From Deltaproteobacteria bacterium (GTDB lineage Bacteria > Desulfobacterota > Desulfuromonadia > Geobacterales > Pseudopelobacteraceae), in contig JAFLLC010000122.1 of the NCBI GenBank assembly GCA_019162745.1, positions 36,410-100,409 of the forward strand: a stretch of DNA of 64,000 nt, read 5' to 3'. The notes under the pieces are model-generated. The model made no database searches. It was not told the DNA's origin and saw nothing but the letters and a program-made list of their open reading frames with translations. Position 1 is the first letter of the stretch, and each line of letters begins with the position of its first letter. Shown in pieces: positions 1 to 8,570 of this stretch. The position numbers and the translations under genes are program-made.

Positions 1-171
1 CCGGCCGGTATTCAGCCAGGGACCAAAATCAGGCTGAAGGGATGCGGCATCAAATCGATCGGCTCAAATGCGAAAGGGGATCTTTATGTAAAAATAGGGG
101 TACATATTCCTGAGGTATTGAACGGTGAGCAGAAAAAGCTGGTGGAGGAACTGGCGGCAAAGGGGCTGTAA
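1..171 (+). CDS. DnaJ/CbpA-type co-chaperone, C-terminal end (partial)
   Basis: The window opens inside a plus-strand reading frame of 57 codons ending in TAA at 169-171. The residues (IQPGTKIRLKGCGI, then GDLYVKIGVHIPE, then LNGEQKKLVEELA) match the end of the DnaJ C-terminal substrate-binding domain and its dimerisation tail. DnaJ-family proteins deliver unfolded clients to DnaK and stimulate its ATPase. The J domain and any zinc-finger region lie outside the window, so full DnaJ cannot be told from a zinc-finger-less CbpA type. It converges with the lipoprotein genes that follow on the other strand. Confidence 0.8.
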   Translation, partial: PAGIQPGTKIRLKGCGIKSIGSNAKGDLYVKIGVHIPEVLNGEQKKLVEELAAKGL

Positions 172-174
172 TCC

Positions 175-217
175 GTTGTTGGGCAAAGCAAACTCCTCAC
201 CTCCTTTGCCCGGCAAC
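175..217 (+). terminator. Possible terminator hairpin after the DnaJ-type gene
   Basis: An imperfect stem starts a few bases after the stop codon: GGCAAAG (182-188) pairs with CTTTGCC (204-210), and an outer GTTG pairs with CAAC. No strong T-run follows, so termination is only a suggestion from position and structure. Confidence 0.3.
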
Positions 218-289
218 CAAAACGTTAAAAGGATTCTTTAGTAAATTCTGTGTCACTTATATCTGCTTTGACCCTGTTTTTTTGAGTGA

Positions 290-913
290 TCAGTTAACGG
301 TATAGCTCACATTGCCTCCGGCACAGTTATAATCGATCTCACGCGTTACCATCCGCGATATTTTGCCGGATACTACATTTATTTTACGAGCAAAAATGAC
401 AATTTTATTGTTGAGATAACTGTATGTTCCGACAATAGCCTCGGTCTGGTCATAATCATCCTTTTTTATCTCTGAGACCTTCCTCGAAAGCACAACCAGA
501 CCCTTCTCGTTCAAATTGAAGAATTTCGCGAACTCAACCTGCGTTATTTTTGTGCTGCAGACCGAACTGAGGCTGCCGCGCATCAACTCACCCATTAGCA
601 GACCTTGGGACGCGGGGGTAAATGACTGGATGTCAACAAAGTCGGTAACCAGGATAGAATAATCATTGCCGTCATTTGCGCTGGAACATGTGGACATGTT
701 TTCGGGCGGCGTTCCCCCTTCCGTAAGGCATGGCTCTTTACAAAGTTCGCGGGCAATATCATTGAATAGCAGTTTCAACTCGGTTGACTCCAAAAGCTGG
801 TTAAATGATTTACCGGAGCAGGTGCTATAGCGCTTGACCGGGTTCTGGGAGGCGCAGCCGGTAAGGAATATAGCCAAAAAAAACGTTGCCAGTGCAGTTT
901 TATTTATGCTCAT
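290..913 (-). CDS. FlgO-like lipoprotein, second of a tandem pair
   Basis: A 207-residue predicted lipoprotein. The start at 913 is preferred over an upstream one because it puts a compact signal peptide (MSINKTALATFFLAIFL) directly before the lipobox LTGC, with the Cys near residue 20. The body shares the FlgO-type pattern with its neighbour: a beta strand like YSILVTDFVDI, a GLLMGELMRGSL helix, an LSRKVSEI segment, and a GTYSYLNNKIVIFARKI strand pair. FlgO proteins are outer-membrane-associated and linked to flagella in Vibrio; no flagellar gene is present here. Its start lies one base after the stop of the upstream paralogue, so the two are probably co-translated. Role here unknown. Confidence 0.6.
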   Translation of the reverse strand: MSINKTALATFFLAIFLTGCASQNPVKRYSTCSGKSFNQLLESTELKLLFNDIARELCKEPCLTEGGTPPENMSTCSSANDGNDYSILVTDFVDIQSFTPASQGLLMGELMRGSLSSVCSTKITQVEFAKFFNLNEKGLVVLSRKVSEIKKDDYDQTEAIVGTYSYLNNKIVIFARKINVVSGKISRMVTREIDYNCAGGNVSYTVN

Positions 914-914
914 T

Positions 915-1517
915 TTATTTAATCCCGTCGCTGACAATTTTCATTGGCGTAGTGTTTTTCACCTGCTCGATTGGAGCCTTAGGCAGCAGATTTACCGGCA
1001 GATACGTTTGCCCCGAGGAGATTACCAAGCCGGTATTTACGTCGATAACGCGGGCATTTATTGTCAGGTTGCCTTCCGCGACAGAATATGTTCCGGTGAC
1101 AACGCCACTTATTTTGTATTCATCCCGCAGTTTATTGATATCCCTGCTGAGGAAAAATTCTCCTGCCGCGTTGACATCCACCCCTTTAGATAATCTCAGT
1201 TCGATTATCTGCCATTTATGCATCTGCAGGCCGTATATCAGGTTCTCCGAAATCAATCGGCCAAGCGCCGTTGTATCGTCAATTTTGTCCAGGTTTGTAA
1301 AACTTGTGACGACATAGGTGTGCGAAAGATTATCGACGGCGGCATTCTTGTCAAGCTGATCTGCAAGGTTCTTCATTTTGTCGTTAAAATCACCGACGGG
1401 GGGAAGGTCGATATTTTTTTCTATCGCTGCTTTACTGTCGGTAACAGTATGCGTTGCACAGCCGCCGGCAAGACAGATAATGGACAGAGCCATCATGACT
1501 CCCAACACTGTTTTCAT
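915..1517 (-). CDS. FlgO-like lipoprotein, first of a tandem pair
   Basis: A 200-residue lipoprotein precursor with a signal peptide and lipobox AGGC (Cys near residue 20). The FlgO domain is clear: a predicted helix NLADQLDKN, the strand TYVVTSFTNLDKID, LGRLISENLIYGL, an LSRDINKLRDEY segment, then SGVVTGTYSVAEGNLTINARVID. The start is supported by an upstream GGAGAAA. It sits 122 bp downstream of the TpsA exoprotein on the same strand and may be co-transcribed with the two-partner secretion pair. A surface or periplasmic accessory role is inference from position only. Confidence 0.65.
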   Translation of the reverse strand: MKTVLGVMMALSIICLAGGCATHTVTDSKAAIEKNIDLPPVGDFNDKMKNLADQLDKNAAVDNLSHTYVVTSFTNLDKIDDTTALGRLISENLIYGLQMHKWQIIELRLSKGVDVNAAGEFFLSRDINKLRDEYKISGVVTGTYSVAEGNLTINARVIDVNTGLVISSGQTYLPVNLLPKAPIEQVKNTTPMKIVSDGIK

Positions 1518-1639
1518 AGTTTTCTCCTTTGGTACCCTTTACTCTTGGTGAGCAGCCGGATTCGGATGCGGCTTGGCCCTTATATCATCTAATCGCAAAC
1601 GCTGTAAAGGGGGCCTGAGAATATCCCCTGCCAAACAAA

Positions 1640-4600
1640 TCAGCGATCAACCAGGATCGGTTCCTTCTCAGGGGTGATAAATGCCCCCTTGGAATCTGTG
1701 TTAAACTCCACTGGCGCGGTGTTAAAAAAGCCGTCTGAACGAGCCAGCATCCCCATGGTCCCGAACCGCTCCGCATTGAGGGCCAGATCTGTTGTTGCCG
1801 CCCTCGAATCAATCGCCGCATTATAATGGTCCATCTCGCTTCCCATCACGACCGCCCCGTTATATAACCCCAGACTCCTGACCCTAGTTTTTATATCACC
1901 GGCATACGTGAGGAAAGGGAGATCCCCTGTCAGATTGACGGTGATAGGGTCATGAGTGCTCGTTGTTGTAAGATCAAGCGGGGTGGAATTGCTCATGGTC
2001 CCGCCGATTGTGGCACCGGTGACATGAAGCATTGAAGCGGTCGGGTCGGATAAAGTCACCTTGTCAACGGCTGTTGCTGAAACAGCATCCGTGCCGGTTC
2101 CGGCCAGAATCAGTCCGCCCCCCGCCGCCAGCGTTGTCGGGCCGGTCGTATTGAGAGCTACGGCCAGATCGTTCTTGTCCGTTAGCAGGGTTGTGGCGCC
2201 GGCCAATGACACGGTGCCGCCAAAATCGTTTTCACTATCGGTCAAGGTAACCGGCTGGCCGGCAGCGTTTATTGACGTTGCACCGCTAACCGCCAGTGGA
2301 CCGGAGCTGGTGATTGCTCCGCTGTTGGTGATGGCCAGTCCGCCGCCTGCCTGGTTAATTCCGGTAATGGTCAATAATGGCGAACTATTTGTCAGGTTGA
2401 TATCGCCACTGGTGGTGTTGGCGGCATTCAAAAAGGCAACCGAGTTAGTACCGTTGCCAACAAGATTTTGACCGCTCCCTGACCGCGTCGTCAGCAGACC
2501 GGCAGCCGTCAGGGAGCCGCTGCTCCCCTCGGCAATCGCGCCGGGACCGGCGTCCAGCAGTGTGTCACCGCCAAGTAGGACCGCATTGTTGTATGTTTGC
2601 CCGGCCGCCCCTATCGTCGTAACCGAGCCGCCGGCGATATTGGTTGTGCCTCCTGGGTTTATCGTCAGACTGTTCAGCGGTGTTGCCCCGACGGCTCCGG
2701 CGAATGTTATCCCGCCGGCGGTGCCGACCGTCAGGTCGCGGTGAGTAGCGTCACTCTCCACCGTGCCGCCAAAGGTAATGTCGCCGGAACCGGTTGAAGT
2801 CAGGGTCGTGGCGCCTCCAAGTGTTACCGGACCTGAATAGGTCTGGACGCCACCGGTTTGTATTGCTCCCTGCAAGGTTACGGCATTGGCACTATTGCTG
2901 ATCGCGCCAGAAAGAGCCGATCCGACGGCTCCGCTGTATGAATTGGTTCCTGTCCCGGCAATATTTTCGAACGAACTCCAGCTGGTGCCGCCGTTATTCC
3001 CCGCGTCTACGCCGGTCAGGTTATACGTCTGACCGCTTCCGGTGATCGTATCGGAACTGTTTGCGCTGCCGGACAGCGTTGTAATACCGTTCCAGACACC
3101 ACCGATACCGGGGCCGGTTTGTGCTGTCAGATCAACCGTTACCGGTCCAGTTATTCCGGCATAGTCCAGCGCGCCGCCATTTGCCGTAACGCCCCCAGAT
3201 ACGCCGCCAGCATCTGCAAACTTGAATACTCCGGCAGCTGTATCATGCAGATTTTCAAACGAGGTCCAGGCAACAGCGTCGCTATTGCCGGCATCGGCCC
3301 CAGTCAGGTTGTAAGTCGTATTAGTACCGCCTATCGTATCCGATGCACCGCTCCCGGTCACCGTGGTAATGCCGCTCCAGATGCCGCCGATGCCTGTGCT
3401 TGTCTTCGCCGTCAGATCAACCGCCACCGGCCCAGTGGCTCCCGTATAGTCCAGCACACCGCCGGTGGCATTGATAGCGCCCGTCACAGACCCGCCAGCG
3501 GCAAACTTGAAGTCCCCTGCGCCAAAATCCGTAAGATTACCTATATTTGTGTAGCCACCCGGCAGCAGATTCACCACGTTACCGCTGTTGGCGCCGGTCA
3601 GGTTGTAGGTCTGACCGCCGGTAGTCACGATCGTACCGACACCGCTGTCGGCAATCTTCTCAAACGAGTTCCAGGATATCCCGTCGCTGTTGCCGGTATC
3701 AGCCGCCGTCAGGTTGTAAATCACATCTGTACCAGCAATCGTGTCCGCAGTCCCGCTACCCGTCACCGTGGTAATGCCGTCCCAGACCGAACCGATGCCG
3801 CTGCCGCTTTTACTGGTCAGATCCACTGTTACCGGTCCTGTGATTCCTGCCGAATAGTCCAGTGTGCCACCAGCCGCCGTGATGCCGCCGGTCACGGCTC
3901 CACCTTCGGCAAACCTGAAGTTGGCCGCACCTGAGTCGTGAAGAGTACCTATGCCGTTATAGCCACCCGGCAGCAGCGTCATCACATTACCTGCGTTGGC
4001 GCCTGTCAGGTTGTAGGTCTGGCCACCAGTCGTCGCTATCGTACCCGTGCTGCTGTCGGCAATCTTCTCAAATGATGTCCAGGAAACGCCGTCGCTGTTG
4101 CCGCCATTGGGCTGCGTCAGGTTGTAGGTTTGGGAGGTACCGCTGATAGTGTCGTCGTTGCTGCTGCTGCCGGTCACGGCAGTTATGCCACTCCAGGTGC
4201 CGCCGATACCGGTGCCGGTATTATCCGCCAGGTTGGTGTTTACTGCTATGGTGCGGCCGGTGTAGTCCAGCGTACCACCCAAAGCGGTGATGTTGCCGGA
4301 GATACCGCCTGCCGTTCCAAATTTGAAGACACCTGCCGTTGTGTCGGTCAGGTTCTCCATTGATGTCCAATTTTCACTGCCGTTGCTCCCCTTATCCACG
4401 GTAAAGTCATCCAGCGTGTATGTTTGAGCAGTACCCGTGAGGGTGTCGGTACCGGAGCCGCCACTAAGAGTGCTGATCCCGGAATAAGTGGTCGTTGTGT
4501 TCAAGGTACCGGCATTAGCTCCGCTGCGCCTCCACGAATTAATTCCGTCTGTCGCCGCCAGCAGGTCTGTGCCGCCACCGCCTGCAATCAAACCGTTAAA

Positions 4601-7600
4601 ACTGCTTATCCCGGTGCCCAGCGTAAAGGTGTCTGCATCCGAGCCGCCTGCCAGATTAGTAATACCCGAGAAGGTTGTGGACCCGTTCAGTGTGCCGCCA
4701 TTAGTTCCGGTCACCTGCCAGCCGTTAGACCCGTTAGTAGCGGCAAGCGTGTCGTTGCCGCCGCCACCGGTAATCGGACCGGCAAAAGTTGACACCCCGC
4801 TGCCCAGGGTAAAGGTATCCGCGCCCGTACCGCCAACCACTGCATCCATCCCATTCGCGTTCATGCCGTCGACTGCCGCCGCAGCCGGGCCGGTGATACG
4901 CCAATCATTTGCGCTGTTTCGGCCCGTCAGCGTGTCGGCATCGACGCCGCCGCTCAGATTCGTGATGCCGGAAAAAGTTGTGGTTCCATTCAGTGTGCCG
5001 GCATTAGCTCCCGTCACCTGCCAGCTGTTGGCTGAATTGGTAGCAGCCAGCGTGTCGATGCCACCACCACCGGTTATTAAGCCGTTTAAAGTTGGGATCC
5101 CCTCGCCCAACCTGAAGGTGTCTGCGCCCGTACCGCCGTTCAGATTTGTGATCCCTGAAAAGAGTGTGGTCCCATTCAGCGTGCCGGCATTAGGACCAGT
5201 CACCTGCCAACTGTTGATCCCGCTGGTAGCAGCGATCGTGTCCGTGCCGCCGCCGCCGGTGATCGGACCGTTGAAAGTCGGCACCCCCGTAGCCAGCGTA
5301 AAGATATCTTTGCCCGTGCCGCCTGCCAGCGCATCCATACCGGTTGCGTTCATGCCGTTAAGAGTCACGGCATTGGCGCCGGTGACACTCCACCCAGTCG
5401 TATTGGTTGAATTGAGCCCCGTCAGCGTGTCGGTATCGGTGCCGCCGGCAAGATTGGTAATCGCCGTAAAGAGCGTGGAGCCATTCAGCGTGCCGGCATT
5501 TGCTCCCGTCACCTGCCAGCTGTTGACGCCGTTGGTAGCGGCAAGCGTGTCGCTGCCGCCACCACCGGCAATCGAGCCGCTGAAAACCGGAACATCCGCA
5601 GCCAGCCTGAAGGTGTCTCCGCCCGTACCGCCGGTCAGATTCGTGATCCCTGAAAAGAGTGTGGACCCATTCATCGTACCGGAGTTGGCTCCGGTTGCCT
5701 GCCAGCTGTTGGTCCCGTTGCTTGCAGCCAGCATGTCGCTGCCGCCGCCACCGGTGATAGAGCCGTTGAAAGTCAATACCCCGGTACCCAACCTGAAGGT
5801 ATCAGTGGCCGAACCGCCCACCAGTACGTCCATTCCGGTCGCGTTCATGCCGTCGAGTGTCGCGGCTTTTGTTCCTGTAACACTCCATACATTTGTTACA
5901 TTTCGCCCCGTTAGCGTATCTGTACCCGAACCGCCGGCAAGATTCGTTATTCCTGAAAAGGTTGTCGCTGTGTTCAGCGTGCCGCTGTTGCTGCCGGTTG
6001 TCAGCCAGGCGTTGGTCCCGTTAGCAGCCAGCAGAGTATCGGTGCCGCCTCCGCCGGCAATAGAGCCGCTGAAAGCCGGGATGCCAAAAGTGGTTGTATC
6101 TGCACCTGAGCCACCCGCCAGATTTGTGATCCCCGAAAAGAGCGTGCTTTCGTTCAGCGTACCGCTGTTGGTGTCTGTTATCAGCCAGGCGTTGGTCCCG
6201 TTAGCAGCGCGCATAGTATCGGTGCCGCCGCCGCCGGCAATCGAACCGCTGAACGTCGGAACATCTGCGTCCAACGAGAATGTATCCGCCACCGACCCGC
6301 CTGCCAGATTTGTGATCCCTGAAAAGGTTGTCGCTGTGTTCAGCGTGCCGGCATTAGCTCCCGTCACCCGCCAGTTGTTGCTGCCGTTAGCAGCGGTCAG
6401 CGTGTCGGCACCGCCGCCACCGGCGATCGAGCCGCTGAAAGCCGGCACATCCAACGTGAACGCATCATCGCCAGCGCCGCCGGCAAGATTCGTGATCCCC
6501 GAAAAAGCTGTGGTCCCGTTCAGCGTGCCGGCATTAGCCCCCATCACCTGCCAGCTGTTGCTGCCAGCGGTTGCAGCCAGCGTGTCGGCGCCGCCACCGC
6601 CGGCAATCGAACCGTTGAAACTGGCTGTCCCTGAGCCCAACATAAACGTATCCGCATTCGAGCCGCCGGTCAGAGTTGTGATTCCTGAAAAAGTTGTGGC
6701 GCTATTTAGCATGCCGGCATTCGCCCCGGATATTGTAAAAGTTGAACCGGTATTTGAACCGATGAGGTTCGTATGCACGCCATTGCCGGTTAAAGTATCC
6801 CCGCCAATGGTGTCATGGATCGAAACATCCCCACCAACACCAGCAACATTGATGGTATCACTTCCGCTTCCCCCGGTAACGTCCACGGTATGCGCGTAGA
6901 TCGTCGCAGCGCCGGGGAGCGTTAATATCCCGCCGCTGCCGGTCTGACCGATTTTCAGCGCGAGGGTGCCTGATGCGTCGGTGTCGTTGTAGGTGCCGCC
7001 AAGGGTAATGTCTTTCGCAGAGTCAAGCGTCAGAGTTTTGCTGTTAATGTCGATAATTACGTCAGAGTTGGAGGCGATGCTGCCGGTTGAGGTTTGCACG
7101 GTGACGTTGGCAGGGGTTGCGAGCTGGGCGTTAAGAGTGAAATCGGATATGGCTGAGGGATTTGCAGTACTATCCCAATCAACAAACGGAGAAGTTGCAG
7201 CTATGTTGTCTGCTGTATCCGAGCCAGCATCAGCAGCGTGGATAATGGTGATATCGTCCGGATCGAGCAGCAGCGTCCCTGTTGTGCCTTTCGTCGCGCC
7301 GAGGTTGACATTCCCCGCATAGGTAAGATTCTGCTTGCCGGACACTTCGACGAAACCGCCGTCACCCCCCTGAGCCCCGCCTTTCGCGGAGACCTCGCCA
7401 TAAAAACGGGTCGCATCGTCCGACCACACCGCCACCTTGCCGCCATCACCGCTGACAAGCGCATCGGCCTTTATGGAAGTATCTTTGTCCACATAGGTCA
7501 TTGAGGCGTTCTTTTCCGTCCCTGACCCGTGGAAATTCCCGCCTATCAGTACCGTGCCGCCGCCAGCAGCGCCGGAAGCATCAATTGCGGAACCGGCAAA

Positions 7601-8533
7601 AAGCCCAACCCTATCCCCCAGTATTTTAATCATGCCGCCGCTTTCGCCGCTTTTCCTGCCGGATACATCCACGGTTCCGCTGTTGGCGCTGATCCCGTAG
7701 TCGCCACCGTCAAGGGTTATCTCGCCATTTTTCTCTCCAATTGATTGAGCCTCGATTATCCCACTGTTGTTAACGATATTCTTCATAATATCGCCGGCCA
7801 CCCTGGCGGTCATTACGACCTTCCCGCCAGCGGCGGTTATGAGCCCGCTATTGGTGACTCCGAGCGCATTGGCCGCGACATCGCCGTTTACCGCCACGTT
7901 GATGAGGCTGCCGTTATCGAGACTGAGAGTCACTGTGTCACCCGATGCGAGATGAACCGTGCCCATGTTTGCTGATATCTTGCCGGAATTAGTCACTGAG
8001 GGGGCGGCGAGAACCACATAGCCGCCGTTTGCAGCCGAAATATTTCCCAGATTGGAGATTGATGCCTCGGATCCTGCTGTATTGGTGAAAAGTTGCTTGC
8101 CGGAGAGGAAATTTTCATTGGTGATGTTCATGGTTGAGGCGAGGAAACTGCCGGTCTGCACGGTCGCCCCGGGACCGACCAGAAGGCCATTTGGGTTAAT
8201 CACCCAGACCTGACCGTTGCCTGAAAGGAGTCCGTAAATATACGAAGGATCCACGCCGGTGACCCTGTTTAACGCAATGGATCTGCTCCCCGGTTGAATG
8301 TAATGTACCGACTCATTGGCGCCGATACTGTAGCCATGCCAGTTTATGATGGCATTGCCGGAGGTCTGATTGATATTCATCGTTGTCGGACTCGGCTGCG
8401 AAATAGTGGCCGAGCCTCCGACAACGGCACCATCTTGCGGCAGGGCACGAGCAGGGGCGGCTGTCAATCCGGACAAAAGCGTGATTGTGCAGACTACCGT
8501 ACCGGCCTTAATAAATTTATGGTGCTGTTTCAT
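1640..8533 (-). CDS. TpsA: two-partner secretion exoprotein with filamentous-haemagglutinin N-terminal domain
   Basis: A 2,297-residue secreted protein. The start at 8533 is chosen because AGGAG lies 8 bases upstream; an upstream frame start at 8560 has no such site. Residues 1-30 form a signal peptide ending near ARA-LPQ. The TPS secretion domain follows: GNAIINWHGYSIGANESVHYIQP, then SALNRV-like and VWVINPNGLLVGPGA motifs, the NPNG(L/I) signature that directs secretion through TpsB. The middle is built from two repeat families (listed separately). The tail is non-repetitive with no obvious anchor or toxin domain. TpsB lies 37 bp upstream. Such proteins are usually adhesins or matrix proteins; the target is unknown. 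Confidence 0.9.
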   Translation of the reverse strand: MKQHHKFIKAGTVVCTITLLSGLTAAPARALPQDGAVVGGSATISQPSPTTMNINQTSGNAIINWHGYSIGANESVHYIQPGSRSIALNRVTGVDPSYIYGLLSGNGQVWVINPNGLLVGPGATVQTGSFLASTMNITNENFLSGKQLFTNTAGSEASISNLGNISAANGGYVVLAAPSVTNSGKISANMGTVHLASGDTVTLSLDNGSLINVAVNGDVAANALGVTNSGLITAAGGKVVMTARVAGDIMKNIVNNSGIIEAQSIGEKNGEITLDGGDYGISANSGTVDVSGRKSGESGGMIKILGDRVGLFAGSAIDASGAAGGGTVLIGGNFHGSGTEKNASMTYVDKDTSIKADALVSGDGGKVAVWSDDATRFYGEVSAKGGAQGGDGGFVEVSGKQNLTYAGNVNLGATKGTTGTLLLDPDDITIIHAADAGSDTADNIAATSPFVDWDSTANPSAISDFTLNAQLATPANVTVQTSTGSIASNSDVIIDINSKTLTLDSAKDITLGGTYNDTDASGTLALKIGQTGSGGILTLPGAATIYAHTVDVTGGSGSDTINVAGVGGDVSIHDTIGGDTLTGNGVHTNLIGSNTGSTFTISGANAGMLNSATTFSGITTLTGGSNADTFMLGSGTASFNGSIAGGGGADTLAATAGSNSWQVMGANAGTLNGTTAFSGITNLAGGAGDDAFTLDVPAFSGSIAGGGGADTLTAANGSNNWRVTGANAGTLNTATTFSGITNLAGGSVADTFSLDADVPTFSGSIAGGGGTDTMRAANGTNAWLITDTNSGTLNESTLFSGITNLAGGSGADTTTFGIPAFSGSIAGGGGTDTLLAANGTNAWLTTGSNSGTLNTATTFSGITNLAGGSGTDTLTGRNVTNVWSVTGTKAATLDGMNATGMDVLVGGSATDTFRLGTGVLTFNGSITGGGGSDMLAASNGTNSWQATGANSGTMNGSTLFSGITNLTGGTGGDTFRLAADVPVFSGSIAGGGGSDTLAATNGVNSWQVTGANAGTLNGSTLFTAITNLAGGTDTDTLTGLNSTNTTGWSVTGANAVTLNGMNATGMDALAGGTGKDIFTLATGVPTFNGPITGGGGTDTIAATSGINSWQVTGPNAGTLNGTTLFSGITNLNGGTGADTFRLGEGIPTLNGLITGGGGIDTLAATNSANSWQVTGANAGTLNGTTTFSGITNLSGGVDADTLTGRNSANDWRITGPAAAAVDGMNANGMDAVVGGTGADTFTLGSGVSTFAGPITGGGGNDTLAATNGSNGWQVTGTNGGTLNGSTTFSGITNLAGGSDADTFTLGTGISSFNGLIAGGGGTDLLAATDGINSWRRSGANAGTLNTTTTYSGISTLSGGSGTDTLTGTAQTYTLDDFTVDKGSNGSENWTSMENLTDTTAGVFKFGTAGGISGNITALGGTLDYTGRTIAVNTNLADNTGTGIGGTWSGITAVTGSSSNDDTISGTSQTYNLTQPNGGNSDGVSWTSFEKIADSSTGTIATTGGQTYNLTGANAGNVMTLLPGGYNGIGTLHDSGAANFRFAEGGAVTGGITAAGGTLDYSAGITGPVTVDLTSKSGSGIGSVWDGITTVTGSGTADTIAGTDVIYNLTAADTGNSDGISWNSFEKIADSGVGTIVTTGGQTYNLTGANSGNVVNLLPGGYTNIGNLTDFGAGDFKFAAGGSVTGAINATGGVLDYTGATGPVAVDLTAKTSTGIGGIWSGITTVTGSGASDTIGGTNTTYNLTGADAGNSDAVAWTSFENLHDTAAGVFKFADAGGVSGGVTANGGALDYAGITGPVTVDLTAQTGPGIGGVWNGITTLSGSANSSDTITGSGQTYNLTGVDAGNNGGTSWSSFENIAGTGTNSYSGAVGSALSGAISNSANAVTLQGAIQTGGVQTYSGPVTLGGATTLTSTGSGDITFGGTVESDATHRDLTVGTAGGITFAGAVGATPLNSLTINPGGTTNIAGGSVTTIGAAGQTYNNAVLLGGDTLLDAGPGAIAEGSSGSLTAAGLLTTRSGSGQNLVGNGTNSVAFLNAANTTSGDINLTNSSPLLTITGINQAGGGLAITNSGAITSSGPLAVSGATSINAAGQPVTLTDSENDFGGTVSLAGATTLLTDKNDLAVALNTTGPTTLAAGGGLILAGTGTDAVSATAVDKVTLSDPTASMLHVTGATIGGTMSNSTPLDLTTTSTHDPITVNLTGDLPFLTYAGDIKTRVRSLGLYNGAVVMGSEMDHYNAAIDSRAATTDLALNAERFGTMGMLARSDGFFNTAPVEFNTDSKGAFITPEKEPILVDR
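2950..4300 (-). repeat. TpsA repeat family B: ~110-150-residue units
   Basis: A second family follows the first inside TpsA. The units combine TGSGxxDTIxGT, TYNLTGADAGNSDG, SWxSFEKIADS, GGQTYNLTGAN, LLPGGY, FKFAxGG and LDYxG...VDLTAKTG with GIGGxWxGIT. Four to five copies are visible, some lacking the central GGQTYNLT part. The arrangement suggests tandem duplication of a large beta-helix segment. Confidence 0.7.
4420..6740 (-). repeat. TpsA repeat family A: about 14 units of ~55 residues
   Basis: Within TpsA, about fourteen imperfect units each carry GGGGxDTLAA, a strand like NSWQVTGANAGTLN, and FSGITNLAGG, followed by xADTFTLG. Eleven units have the FSGIT form. In three, that position is replaced by MNATGMD or MNANGMD, and these are spaced through the array. 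GGxGxD stretches resemble calcium-binding RTX nonapeptides, but spacing is ~55 residues, closer to beta-helix coils. The DNA is also repetitive, so copy number could vary by recombination or be misassembled. Confidence 0.8.
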
Positions 8534-8570
8534 GCGTTTTCTCCTGAATAAGATGAACATATTCAGTACA

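Noticed and set aside
4488..6899. 803-codon proline-rich open frame on the plus strand
   Set aside because: It is the antisense of the TpsA repeat array. Periodic coding DNA leaves the opposite frame free of stops; there is no start signal or family similarity.
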